Shown piece after piece: positions 51,606 through 59,527 of a stretch of 64,000 nt of DNA. The notes under the pieces were generated by a model that had not been told where the DNA came from, searched no databases, and worked only from the letters and a program-made list of their open reading frames with translations. Origin of the DNA: Haloarcula limicola (GTDB lineage: Archaea > Halobacteriota > Halobacteria > Halobacteriales > Haloarculaceae). The translations under genes and the position numbers were made by a program. Where the stretch lies: assembly GCF_010119205.1 (NCBI RefSeq), contig NZ_WRXM01000001.1, positions 744,001 to 808,000 of the forward strand. Reading direction: 5' to 3'. Every line of letters begins with the position of its first letter. The stretch's first letter is position 1.

Positions 51606-52391
51606 TTACTCCTCGTCTTCCGGTTCGTCTGTCTCGTCGGTCCCCTCGGCCTCGCCCTCAGCCGGGAGCAGGTCGGCGTCGGCGAGGTGGTCCGCCTTCT
51701 CTTCGTCCGTGAGTTCTCGGAACCGCTCGGTCTCGACGTCGATGACGGCCACGCCGATCCCTTCGGGCGTAAGCTCGTCGTCGTTTGCCGAGGCCAGCGC
51801 CGCGAGCGCCAGGTCGACACCAGCGTCTAAGTCCATCTCCTCGTCGTAGTGCTCTTCGAGGTAGTCCCGGATGTCGCTGCGGTCGGCCCCGACCGCGAGC
51901 GCCTTCCACTCGTAGGGGGTCCCCGAGGGGTCGGTCTCGTACAGGCGGGGTTCGCCGTTGGCGATGCCGGCGATGATGAGCGCGACGCCGAACGGCCGCG
52001 CGCCGCCGACCTGCGTGTACTGCTGGATGTAGTCGGTGATCTCCTTCGTGAGCGTCTCGACGCCGACGGGTTCGCCGTAGCGCAGCTGGTTGACCTGTGC
52101 CTGCCGGCGGGCGAAGTCGATGAGCTGGCGGGCGTCGGCGACGTGGCCGGCGGAGGCGATGCCGATGTGGTCGTCGGCCTTGTGGATCTTCTCGACCGAG
52201 GAGCGCTCCATCAGCGGCGAGCGGATGCGCTTGTCGACGGCCAGTACGACGCCGTCCTTGGTCCGGATGCCGATGCTCGCTGTGCCGCGCTTGACCGCCT
52301 CGCGGGCGTACTCTACCTGATAGAGGCGTCCGTCCGGCGAGAAGATAGTGATTCCCCGGTCGTAGGCCTGCTGTTGATTTTGTCCCTGCAT
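51606..52391 (-). CDS. psmA: 20S proteasome alpha subunit
   Basis: A 261-residue non-catalytic outer-ring subunit. The N-terminal signature AYDRGITIFSPDGRLYQVEYAREAVKRGT is complete, containing the gate-forming residues. GVVLAVDKRIRSPLMERSSVEKI and VGGARPFGVALIIAGI follow, then a very acidic tail of about 25 residues typical of haloarchaea. It starts 2 nt after the Pop5 stop and is part of the RNase P/proteasome superoperon. Confidence 0.96.
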   Translation of the reverse strand: MQGQNQQQAYDRGITIFSPDGRLYQVEYAREAVKRGTASIGIRTKDGVVLAVDKRIRSPLMERSSVEKIHKADDHIGIASAGHVADARQLIDFARRQAQVNQLRYGEPVGVETLTKEITDYIQQYTQVGGARPFGVALIIAGIANGEPRLYETDPSGTPYEWKALAVGADRSDIRDYLEEHYDEEMDLDAGVDLALAALASANDDELTPEGIGVAVIDVETERFRELTDEEKADHLADADLLPAEGEAEGTDETDEPEDEE

Positions 52392-52393
52392 AG

Positions 52394-52873
52394 TTATCGG
52401 AAATCGAGGTCTGTCGCGCCCGCGAACGCGTCGTCCGTGCGCACGTCGACTCGCTTTCCACGGGCGTCGGCGTGCCTCTCTGCGTTCTCGAACACGACGT
52501 GTCTCTGTTCGAACGGTTCCGCCGGCCCGCCTATATACTTTTCTTCACACGCACGTACGGTGCCGCTCGTTCCCGTCACGCGAAGCCCGACCGGATGCCC
52601 GTCGATGGCGTCGATACAGGCCAGCGCGGCCCGCGCCTCGTCGATGTGCCCGCGGCGGACCCGGACGATCGCGTGGCCCGTCCCGTCGTTGTGGGCGAAG
52701 CGAATGACGGTCATATCGGCGTCGGCGCTGCCCGGGTCGCCGAGGAGGTTCTGTGCGGCGTACCAGACTTCGCGCTGGAACGCCCGGCGGCCCACGTCGG
52801 CGTCGGGCCACGTCTCGACGCGGACCGCGAGATAGCGCCAGCGCGGCCGGAGGTGTTTCGGGAGGTGCTTCAT
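52394..52873 (-). CDS. rnp2: Ribonuclease P protein component 2 (Pop5/Rpp14)
   Basis: A 159-residue RNase P subunit for tRNA 5' maturation. The N-terminus KHLPKHLRPRWRYLAVRVET is the Pop5 signature, and FAHNDGTGHAIVRVRRGHIDEARAAL is the core RNP-like segment. An additional acidic C-terminal region is present. It is coupled to psmA (2-nt gap). The upstream partner Rpp30 is separated from it by an inserted membrane-protein gene. Confidence 0.9.
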   Translation of the reverse strand: MKHLPKHLRPRWRYLAVRVETWPDADVGRRAFQREVWYAAQNLLGDPGSADADMTVIRFAHNDGTGHAIVRVRRGHIDEARAALACIDAIDGHPVGLRVTGTSGTVRACEEKYIGGPAEPFEQRHVVFENAERHADARGKRVDVRTDDAFAGATDLDFR

Positions 52874-52979
52874 GGTTCTGTCGTCGCACTCCGCATACCC
52901 GACAGTGGCCCGCGGGAGTCAAGAACAGTCCGATACGGATCGAGTGTCGAAAACGGGCCGCGTTCGGTCTCGCGTTCGA

Positions 52980-53399
52980 CTAGCGCAGCGTCGACCCGAT
53001 TCGACTGGCGCTGTCGTCCTCGTCGACCCGCCGCGGCGACTCGTCCTCGATCGGATCTCGGACGAGTAGATACGCCGACGCGAGCCCCATCCCCACAGTC
53101 TCGGTGACGATGATGGGATCGAGCGCGAGCAGGGCGGGAGCGCTGAGCGCCGCGACGAGCGGGAACGTGAGGACGGTCGCCGCTCGCGCCCACCCCGCGC
53201 CGTCGACGATTCCGCCCGCGACCACCGCCAGCAGGAGTCCGGCGGCGAACGTCGCCGGGACCGACCCGGTGACCAGCATCGCGTCGCTCACCGCGGTCTC
53301 CACCATCGCCAACGCCCCGCCGATGAGGTACTTCGCCCCGACGACGGCCGCGAGCGAGGCGACGACGAGCGCGCCGAACCTCGGGGTCCGCTCGGTCAT
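52980..53399 (-). CDS. Small membrane protein inserted between the RNase P genes
   Basis: A 139-residue protein with four hydrophobic segments (from ALVVASLAAVVGAKYLIGG to TVGMGLASAYLLV) and a short charged tail. It has no family I recognise. The ATG at 53399 (MTERTP) is preferred to an in-frame ATG 27 nt upstream because the added residues are not hydrophobic or conserved-looking. It splits the usual rpp30-pop5 pair. Confidence 0.65.
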   Translation of the reverse strand: MTERTPRFGALVVASLAAVVGAKYLIGGALAMVETAVSDAMLVTGSVPATFAAGLLLAVVAGGIVDGAGWARAATVLTFPLVAALSAPALLALDPIIVTETVGMGLASAYLLVRDPIEDESPRRVDEDDSASRIGSTLR

Positions 53400-53460
53400 A
53401 TCGGAGGTGACGCCTGCGGGACACATAAGTGTGTCATACTGTCCGCGGCGAAAATTTGGG

Positions 53461-54162
53461 TTATGAGTCGTCTAATTCCTCGATTCGGACCCCCGGCTCG
53501 ACGAACGCGTCGTCGGTGAGCCGCCGGTTGCGCTCGGCGAGTGACCCCCACTCTTCCAGCCCCGCCGTTATCTGCTCGGCGTCGAACCCGATGCGCTCGC
53601 CGAGCGCGGCGAGTTCGCGGGGGGCGCGAAACTCGAGGTGGCCGCGCGGGTCGGCGCTGACGACGTAGGGCGCGTCGGCGTCGACGACGAGTTCCCGGAG
53701 CTTTCTGAGGTCCTGTAGCGCCCGGACGCGACTGCCGCCGCTCTCGCGCAGTATCGAGCGAAGCGAGAACTCCACCCGGACGCCGTTCTCGGCGGCCGCC
53801 TTCGCCAGCACGTGGTTGAAGTCGCCGTCGCCGCGCATCGGATGGGCGAGGACGTCGACGGCCGGTTGCTCGACGGCGAACCGGTTGATGTCCCGAGTGC
53901 CGCCGTGGACGGCGACGACCGTCCGCTTCGAGCGGTGATTCCCGACGAGACCGCTGGCCTGCGAGCGGGCGTCGGCGCGCACCTCGACGCCGTCGACGAC
54001 GTCGACGCCGTACTCCTCGGCGATGGCCTCGGGGTCGTAGTCGGCCGGTTCGTCGCCGTGGTTCCGGACGACGATGCCGTCGAAGCCGTACTCGGCGGCG
54101 GTCAGCGCCTGTCGGGCGACGGTGCTCTCACCGTCCGGGTGAGCGTGGACGGCCTCGTACAT
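53461..54162 (-). CDS. rnp3: Ribonuclease P protein component 3 (Rpp30)
   Basis: A 233-residue PHP-like TIM-barrel RNase P subunit. It has VHAHPDGESTVARQALTAAE at the start, GFDGIVVRNHGDEPADYDP, then VVAVHGGTRDINRFAVEQPA and DVLAHPMRGDGDFNHVLAKA, which are Rpp30 blocks. It pairs with Pop5 in the holoenzyme. Its ATG overlaps the stop of the RNA-binding protein upstream (TGATG arrangement). Confidence 0.9.
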   Translation of the reverse strand: MYEAVHAHPDGESTVARQALTAAEYGFDGIVVRNHGDEPADYDPEAIAEEYGVDVVDGVEVRADARSQASGLVGNHRSKRTVVAVHGGTRDINRFAVEQPAVDVLAHPMRGDGDFNHVLAKAAAENGVRVEFSLRSILRESGGSRVRALQDLRKLRELVVDADAPYVVSADPRGHLEFRAPRELAALGERIGFDAEQITAGLEEWGSLAERNRRLTDDAFVEPGVRIEELDDS

Positions 54163-54587
54163 CACAGCTCGTCTAAGACGGCGCGGGCGTTCGCCACCGC
54201 CTTCTCTCGCTTGGCGGGGTAGGCCTCGACTTTGGCCCGCAGGGTGATACCGTCGCCGCGACGCACCTCGCCGCCGAAGGCGGCCTGCTTGTCGAAGGTC
54301 AGAAAGAACGAGCAGTTGTCGTCGACCCTGTCGCCCAGTTCCGATCTGACGGCGTCGATGTCCGAGAGCGTCGCCACCTGCGAGAGGACGTGGCGCACGT
54401 CGTCGGCGTTCTCGACGCGCGCCGAGAGGACGACGATCCGGTCGCCGTAGTGGCCCTCGCTCTCGGCCCGTTCGATGGGGTACTCCGCGGGCAGAAAGGT
54501 GCGGAGCGCGTCCTCGACGCGTTTGTCGTCCTCCGTGGCGTAACAGAACGTCCGGAGGTCGACGTAGTGGAACGGAACCGACGACAT
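54162..54587 (-). CDS. COG1325-type RNA-binding protein
   Basis: A 141-residue protein of the archaeal exosome-associated/RNA-binding family COG1325. It begins VPFHYVDLRTFCYATEDDKR, with later DRIVVLSARVENADDVRHVL and FFLTFDKQAAFGGEVRRGDG. In many archaea it precedes rpp30 and pop5, as it does here, so an RNA-processing role is likely. The exact target is unknown. Confidence 0.82.
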   Translation of the reverse strand: MSSVPFHYVDLRTFCYATEDDKRVEDALRTFLPAEYPIERAESEGHYGDRIVVLSARVENADDVRHVLSQVATLSDIDAVRSELGDRVDDNCSFFLTFDKQAAFGGEVRRGDGITLRAKVEAYPAKREKAVANARAVLDEL

Positions 54588-54593
54588 GGATAC

Positions 54594-54782
54594 CTACGCG
54601 TCGTCCTCGGCCGCTTCGAGGTTGTCCTCCGGGACGCCCTGCTCCTGGCCGTCCTCGAAGGAGACGGTGTAGTTGGCGTCGCCGAACATCGTCTCGACGA
54701 CCTGCGTGACCGTCCCCGTCTGCCCGTCGTAGTCGCTGTGCTCGTCGTGAAGCGTGACGCTGTCGTCTTCCTCGAATGCCAT
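54594..54782 (-). CDS. Small SH3-like protein (62 aa, DUF1918-like)
   Basis: A 62-residue acidic protein with a single beta-barrel-like motif: DDSVTLHDEHSDYDGQTGTV then TMFGDANYTVSFEDGQEQGV. This resembles KOW/SH3-type small domains (DUF1918-like). It lies 6 nt upstream of the RNA-binding gene and probably starts the RNase P/proteasome transcript. The ATG at 54782 leaves a normal N-terminus. Confidence 0.7.
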   Translation of the reverse strand: MAFEEDDSVTLHDEHSDYDGQTGTVTQVVETMFGDANYTVSFEDGQEQGVPEDNLEAAEDDA

Positions 54783-54909
54783 GTCCCGCGGTACTCGATG
54801 GCCGGTCAAAAAGGGACTGATTCGCCGCGGGGACCGGCTTCGCTCCGGAACTGTCGCAGACGTTCGCTTACCGGTCGCTGTCTCTTCCATTCGACCGAGT
54901 GTCGAAGAG

Positions 54910-54920
54910 TTATAGTAATT
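54910..54920 (+). promoter_or_regulatory. TATA box upstream of the Nudix gene
   Basis: TTATAGTAATT predicts transcription starting near 54938-54940, which coincides with an ATG at 54940 opening a 24-codon ORF. Confidence 0.5.
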
Positions 54921-54939
54921 CTTGCCCCTACGTAGTGGT

Positions 54940-55014
54940 ATGACCGGTTCGTCTCTCTCCTTCCGACCCCCGTCTCCGTGCGGCAGATGCGACGCGCTCA
55001 CCGACGGCAGATGA
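54940..55014 (+). CDS. Predicted leaderless upstream ORF (24 aa) coupled to the Nudix gene
   Basis: An ATG at the predicted transcription start opens 24 codons ending at TGA 55012-55014, which overlaps the Nudix ATG at 55011 (ATGA). The peptide contains CGRC and is serine- and proline-rich. No known family. It could be translated to control or couple the Nudix gene, or it may be leader only. Confidence 0.35.
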   Translation: MTGSSLSFRPPSPCGRCDALTDGR

Positions 55015-55571
55015 CCACCGTCGACGACCTGTGGTATCTCGCCGACGTCGCCAGCCAACAGGCCGAGCAGACGTATCACGAACTGACCGACGGCCGCGAC
55101 GCCGTCGTGGAGTTCACGCGCCACCACCGCATCCCGCGGCGACGGTTCCGGCGCGTCGCCGAGGACGCGAGAGACCACGGCGCGCCCTACGGCGCACACA
55201 CGCTCACCTATCGCCCGTCCGGCGAGCTGCTGTTGGTCCGCCACGAGGGCGTCGACATGTGGGTATTACCGGGGGGCGAACTCGACGGCGACGAGTCGTT
55301 CCGCGAGGCGGCGATCCGCGAACTCGCCGAGGAGGGCGGCATCGAGGCGACGATCGAGGGACTGGGAATGGTCGGCCGCATCGAGTTCCACTGCGACGGC
55401 AACAGCACGTGGGGCGTCCTGCCGGTGTTCGAGGCCCGCGCCGAGACGACCGACGTCGCCGTCGCGGACCCGGACGGGGAGATAAGCGACGCGCGCTGGT
55501 TCGCCGAGTTACCCGAGGACACCCGGGACCGCGCGGAGATCCTCCGGTGGCGCGACCGCCGGTTCGCGTAG
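55011..55571 (+). CDS. Nudix hydrolase
   Basis: A 186-residue Nudix enzyme. The Nudix box reads GGELDGDESFREAAIRELAEEGG, with the REXXEE helix. An N-terminal helical region (DLWYLADVASQQAEQTYHEL) of about 50 residues and a basic RRRFRRVAEDAR stretch precede it; these are common in haloarchaeal Nudix proteins. The substrate, a nucleoside diphosphate derivative, is unknown. An alternative start at 54978 is in frame; 55011 is chosen for its overlap with the upstream ORF. Confidence 0.85.
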   Translation: MTTVDDLWYLADVASQQAEQTYHELTDGRDAVVEFTRHHRIPRRRFRRVAEDARDHGAPYGAHTLTYRPSGELLLVRHEGVDMWVLPGGELDGDESFREAAIRELAEEGGIEATIEGLGMVGRIEFHCDGNSTWGVLPVFEARAETTDVAVADPDGEISDARWFAELPEDTRDRAEILRWRDRRFA

Positions 55572-55636
55572 CTCGCGCTATCGGTGGTCCCGACGCTCGC
55601 GAGGGAGAGACGACCGAAAAACCGAGTCGGCTACGC

Positions 55637-55930
55637 TTACGCTTGCTCTTGGCTCTGTGACTCCGCGGACTGCTTGGACCGGCGCGACTTGGCCTTCTCG
55701 ACGAACGGCGCGGCCACGCCCAGGTTGTCGGAGGTCGTCGAGCGCGCTTTCTCCACGAACGGCGCGGCGCTGGCCCACTTCTCGCCGACGAATGCGCCCA
55801 CGAGGGCACCGAAGCCAGCGCCGGTGCTGGCGGCGCTCCGACCGACGAGTCCGCCGAGCGCGCCGCCGACTGCGCCGCCGATTGCTGCGTACTTTGCCCG
55901 ACTGACCGCTCGTCCGACGCGTTCTTTCAT
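55637..55930 (-). CDS. Glycine-zipper-like small protein with repeated APFVEKA motif (97 aa)
   Basis: A 97-residue protein. Residues about 13-50 form a Gly/Ala-rich hydrophobic stretch (YAAIGGAVGGALGGLVGRSA and TGAGFGALVGAFVGEKWASA) like a glycine-zipper membrane segment. Then two copies of A-APFVEKA(R/K)S, about 19 residues apart, lead to a charged tail. I do not recognise a family. Membrane association is likely; function is unknown. Confidence 0.6.
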   Translation of the reverse strand: MKERVGRAVSRAKYAAIGGAVGGALGGLVGRSAASTGAGFGALVGAFVGEKWASAAPFVEKARSTTSDNLGVAAPFVEKAKSRRSKQSAESQSQEQA

Positions 55931-56004
55931 ACGTGTACTGTCGGGGGTCGGACGTATAAAAGTGACCGCCGAGAGCCGACATGTAGCTCTCGGATCACGT
56001 CCGC

Positions 56005-56829
56005 TCACTCCGGTCCGTAGGACTTCCCCTCGCGGGCATCGGCGTTCATCCGCCGCACCGTCGCTCGGGCGTTGCTGGCGTCGTAGCCGAACAGCACCGA
56101 ACGACCGTACTCCTCGGCGACCTCGACCGCCTTGGCGAGGTCGTCTACGTCGACGTCGACGGCGTACAGTTCGATGCTGAACGGGGCGTCGAGGCGGTCG
56201 ACGAACCCCTTTGCGAGTATCTCCAGCCAGTAGGTCGTCGAGTAGGCCATGTCGTAGATGGGGACGACGAACTCGTCGGCGTACTCCGAGATATCGTCGA
56301 CGCTGACGCCGGTGCGGGCTTCCAGATGGCCCGGGTAGGGGTCGGGATAGACGGTCACGTAGAGGTCGCCCGGCACGCGCTCTCGGGCGTCGGCGACGAA
56401 CTCCGTGATGACGTTCGTGCGCCACGCCGACCAGTCCTCGAACTCGCTCTCGGCGAACTTCCGCTCGCAGCGCTCGCAGTGGCAGTACTCCTCTCGGGGG
56501 AACCCCACGTCGTCTAAGCGCACGTCCTCGTTGACGCCGGCGGCCTCCTCGATGATGTCGAGCAGCCCCTCGCGGTAGCGCTCGTGGGTCGGACAGACGT
56601 ACGTCCAGTCGAAGTACGGTTCGTTCCGCGTCGCGGCGGTGCCCTCGTCGTCGAACGCCAGCAGTTCCTCCTCGCCCTCGACGGCGTTGTCCCCGAAACA
56701 CGACACCATGTTGACCGCGTCCTCGATGGGTTCGACGGCCCGGCCGGTGACGTCTTTGACCTCGTAGAACGCCCGGTCGAACTCGGACCACCGGGTCTCC
56801 TCCTCGTTGCGCGTGACGACGCCGTACAT
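56005..56829 (-). CDS. Uncharacterised protein resembling glycosyl-hydrolase-like barrels (274 aa)
   Basis: A 274-residue soluble protein. The segment RLDDVGFPREEYCHCERCER near the middle, followed by WSAWRTNVITEFVADARERV and the DEFVVPIYDMAYS block, resembles glycoside-hydrolase-like TIM-barrel families in which a line with DD-FP and a CxCxxC motif recurs. The catalytic identity is unproved. It has no signal peptide, so a cytoplasmic role is expected. Confidence 0.55.
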   Translation of the reverse strand: MYGVVTRNEEETRWSEFDRAFYEVKDVTGRAVEPIEDAVNMVSCFGDNAVEGEEELLAFDDEGTAATRNEPYFDWTYVCPTHERYREGLLDIIEEAAGVNEDVRLDDVGFPREEYCHCERCERKFAESEFEDWSAWRTNVITEFVADARERVPGDLYVTVYPDPYPGHLEARTGVSVDDISEYADEFVVPIYDMAYSTTYWLEILAKGFVDRLDAPFSIELYAVDVDVDDLAKAVEVAEEYGRSVLFGYDASNARATVRRMNADAREGKSYGPE

Positions 56830-56907
56830 GGGCGGCCGTAGGACGGTAGGCCGGGTAAGGGTTCTGAAAAGGGTGGTCGGAAACGATGCGACTGCGTCAC
56901 CCCCGCG

Positions 56908-56976
56908 CTATCGCTTGGTGGCGTACACCAGCACGAGGGCGACGACGGCGACCAGGGCAAGTACCTTCTTCGACAT
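56908..56976 (-). CDS. Single-helix microprotein (22 aa)
   Basis: A 22-codon ORF starting MSKK, then a hydrophobic run VLALVAVVALVLVYAT and a C-terminal KR. The charge pattern fits a minimal membrane-spanning peptide. It stands alone between the 274-aa gene and the palindromic element before thiC. Real expression is not certain at this size. Confidence 0.4.
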   Translation of the reverse strand: MSKKVLALVAVVALVLVYATKR

Positions 56977-57035
56977 CGTTTCGAGATGCGAACGGCGCTC
57001 GTAAAATACTATCGCTCAGATGACCACTCGATCAT

Positions 57036-57113
57036 ACTGGTGGCTGTAAGTTCGTAAAGATATTCGCCACCCCAGGGTGGCGAATTACTTCAGTTTGTTA
57101 CAGCCACCAGTAT
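57036..57113. mobile_element. 78-bp palindromic MITE-like element
   Basis: The ends ATACTGGTGGCTGTAA (57036-57051) and TTACAGCCACCAGTAT (57098-57113) are a perfect 16-bp inverted repeat. Inside lies a second perfect 10-bp hairpin, ATTCGCCACC / GGTGGCGAAT, with a CCAG loop. The element is A/T-richer than its surroundings, carries no gene, and ends at the first base of the thiC stop codon triplet. This is the structure of a miniature inverted-repeat transposable element; no related transposase is in the window. Confidence 0.6.
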
Positions 57114-58546
57114 CAGTCGTCGTCGGCCCGCGTCGCGTCGTCCGGTGTCCCGTCGTCCGTCGCCGCGGCGTCGTGCGTCCCGACCGGCGGGCGGTTGACC
57201 TCGGCGGCCGCGGTCGCCGACGCGTCGGTTCGGTCGTCGCCATCGGTCTCGATGTCGGCCATCTCGCCGCTCTCGCGGGCGTCCTGGTCGATGCGCATCG
57301 AGCAGAAGTCGACGCCGCACATCGAGCAGAAACGGGCGTCCTCGTAGTTGTCGCCGGGCAGGGTCTGGTCGTGGTACTCGCGGGCGCGGTCGGGGTCCAG
57401 CGCCAGTTCGAACTGCTCGCGCCAGTCGAAGGCGTAGCGGGCCTCCGAGAGCGCGTCGTCCCACGCGCGAGCGCCGTCCCGCCCGTCGGCCACGTCGGCG
57501 GCGTGGGCGGCGATCCGGTACGCGGCCAGTCCCTCCCGAACGTCCTCTTCCTCGGGGAGACCGAGGTGCTCTTTGGGCGTGACGTAACACAACATCGCGG
57601 CACCGGCGCGGGCTGCCTCCGTCGCGCCGATGGCGCTCGTGATGTGGTCGTAGCCCGGCGCGACGTCGGTCACCAGCGGCCCGAGGACGTAGAACGGCGC
57701 GCCGTCGCAGACCTCCCGCTGGCGCTCGACCTGTCCGGCGATCTGGTCCATCGGCACGTGACCCGGCCCCTCGACCATCACCTGTACGCCGTGATTCCAC
57801 GCCGTCCGCGTGAGTTCGCCGAGCGTGTCCAACTCGGCGAACTGCGCGTCGTCGCCCGAATCCGCGAGACAGCCGGGTCGGAGGCCGTCGCCGAGGCTGA
57901 ACGTCACGTCGTGCTCGACGAATATCTCGCATATCTCGTCGAATTTCGCGTACAGCGGGTTCTGCATCCCGTTTTCCTCTATCCACCGTGCGAGGATGGA
58001 CCCGCCGCGCGAGACGATGCCGGTCTTGCGGCCGTCGGTCAGTGGCAGGTGTTCCAGCAGGACACCGGCGTGTATCGTCATGTAGTCGACGCCCTGTCCG
58101 GCCTGTTTCTCGATGACGTCGAGCAGTAGTTCGTGAGTGATGTCGGTCGCGTCGCCGGCGCGCTTGACGGCCTCGTATATCGGCACCGTGCCGATGGGGA
58201 CCGGCGAGCGCTCGACGTTCGCCTCCCGGATCGCGTCCAGGTCGCTCCCCGTCGAGAGATCCATTACGGTGTCAGCCCCGTAGTGGACGGCGGTGTGCAG
58301 TTTCGACAGTTCGCTTTCGATATCGCTCGTCTCCTCGCTGTTGCCGATGTTGGCGTTGACTTTCGTTCCGAACGCCCGGCCAATGACCATCGGGTCCAGC
58401 GCCTCGTGCCGAACGTTGTTCGGGATCACGGCCTGCCCCTCGGCGACTCGCTCGCGGACGAACTCCGGCGAGACGCGCTCCCTCTCGGCGACTCGGTCCA
58501 TCGCTTCCGTGACGGTACCGCGCCGTGCAGCCTCCAGTTGCGTCAT
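57113..58546 (-). CDS. thiC: Phosphomethylpyrimidine synthase ThiC
   Basis: A 477-residue radical-SAM enzyme making the pyrimidine part of thiamine from aminoimidazole ribotide. The family blocks include [71 protein letters not shown] and [15 protein letters not shown]. The iron-sulfur motif [12 protein letters not shown] is near the C-terminus. The last 40 residues are acidic and repetitive, and the stop codon touches a palindromic element. A TATA box lies at 58571-58577, giving a leaderless start; no thiamine riboswitch is apparent. Confidence 0.96.
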   Translation of the reverse strand: MTQLEAARRGTVTEAMDRVAERERVSPEFVRERVAEGQAVIPNNVRHEALDPMVIGRAFGTKVNANIGNSEETSDIESELSKLHTAVHYGADTVMDLSTGSDLDAIREANVERSPVPIGTVPIYEAVKRAGDATDITHELLLDVIEKQAGQGVDYMTIHAGVLLEHLPLTDGRKTGIVSRGGSILARWIEENGMQNPLYAKFDEICEIFVEHDVTFSLGDGLRPGCLADSGDDAQFAELDTLGELTRTAWNHGVQVMVEGPGHVPMDQIAGQVERQREVCDGAPFYVLGPLVTDVAPGYDHITSAIGATEAARAGAAMLCYVTPKEHLGLPEEEDVREGLAAYRIAAHAADVADGRDGARAWDDALSEARYAFDWREQFELALDPDRAREYHDQTLPGDNYEDARFCSMCGVDFCSMRIDQDARESGEMADIETDGDDRTDASATAAAEVNRPPVGTHDAAATDDGTPDDATRADDD

Positions 58547-58570
58547 GGATAATCTAGTTATATTACTGAG

Positions 58571-58577
58571 TTATAAA
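58571..58577 (-). promoter_or_regulatory. TATA box of thiC
   Basis: TTTATAA (minus strand) is centred 28-29 nt before the ATG at 58546 and predicts a leaderless thiC mRNA. The divergent tungstate operon starts at 58643, so the two share this A/T-rich region. Confidence 0.55.
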
Positions 58578-58642
58578 TCTGGGGTCGGCGGTTCTCGCGC
58601 GCATCCGAACAGCAAAGTGGGCGACTCGCCAATCCCGATGTG

Positions 58643-59527
58643 ATGAGTGACTGGCGTCGGCGGGACGTCCTCGCCGCCCTCGGCAGCGGCGTCGTCGCCG
58701 GAATCGGTGGGTGCTCCGGACTGGCACAGTCCCGGGTACGGACGCTCGTCGCCGGGAGCATGCAAGCGGCCGCGAGCGGGACTCTCCAGCGGGAGACGAC
58801 CGCCGAGCTGGCAGTCGAATCGCACGGCTCCGTCCACGCCGCGCGGCTCGTCGCCGACGGGAAGCGCGACCCCGGTATACTGGCACTGGCCGACCCGGCG
58901 CTGTTCGAGCGACTCCTCGAAACGCCGTGGCACGCCGTCGTCGCCGGCAACGAACTGGTGCTCTCGTACAACCCGAAGACCGACGGCGGCCAACGGGTCG
59001 CCGACGCGCAGACGTGGACCGCACCGCTAACCGAGGACGGCGTCTCCTTCGGCCGGACCGACCCCGACCTCGACCCGCTGGGCTACCGGACGGTCTTCGC
59101 GCTCGAACTGGCGGCTCGCCGGCGCGACGAACCGACGCTCGCCGAGGACGTACTGGAACCGGACCAGCGCTACCCCGAGACGCAACTGCTGGCGCAGTTC
59201 GAGACCGGGAGCGTCGACGCCGCCGTCGTCTATCGGAGCATGGCCGTCGAGCGCGACTACCCCTTCCGGGAACTGCCGCCGGCCGTCAACCTCGGCGACC
59301 CCGCCTTCGCAGACGAGTACGCGTCGGTCCGGTACGAACTCCCCGACGGGACCGTCGCCCGCGGGTCGCCCATCGAGTACGCCGCGACCCGCCGAACCGA
59401 CGACGACGCGACGACAGCGGTGTTCGAAACGATGCTCGCGGGTTCGTGGTTGAGCGAACACGGTTTCACCGTCCGCGACCAGTACCCGCGTATGGAGGGC
59501 GATGTCCCGAACGGTCTCCGAGGCTGA
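58643..59527 (+). CDS. Tungstate/molybdate-type ABC transporter substrate-binding lipoprotein
   Basis: A 294-residue exported lipoprotein. The twin-arginine signal RRRDVLAALGSGVVAGIGGC ends in a lipobox. The binding domain is a WtpA/ModA-like class: GSMQAAASGTLQRETTAELAV (oxyanion pocket segment), NELVLSYNPKT, PDLDPLGYRTVFALELA and GSVDAAVVYRSMAVE. The mature protein should capture tungstate or molybdate outside the cell. It overlaps the permease gene by 26 nt. The start at 58643 (MSDWRRR) is preferred to the GTG just before it. Confidence 0.83.
   Translation: MSDWRRRDVLAALGSGVVAGIGGCSGLAQSRVRTLVAGSMQAAASGTLQRETTAELAVESHGSVHAARLVADGKRDPGILALADPALFERLLETPWHAVVAGNELVLSYNPKTDGGQRVADAQTWTAPLTEDGVSFGRTDPDLDPLGYRTVFALELAARRRDEPTLAEDVLEPDQRYPETQLLAQFETGSVDAAVVYRSMAVERDYPFRELPPAVNLGDPAFADEYASVRYELPDGTVARGSPIEYAATRRTDDDATTAVFETMLAGSWLSEHGFTVRDQYPRMEGDVPNGLRG

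Noticed and set aside
58470-58642. Thiamine (TPP) riboswitch before thiC
   Set aside because: The TATA box lies at the leaderless distance, so there is no room for an aptamer, and no CUGAGA-type conserved core is seen.
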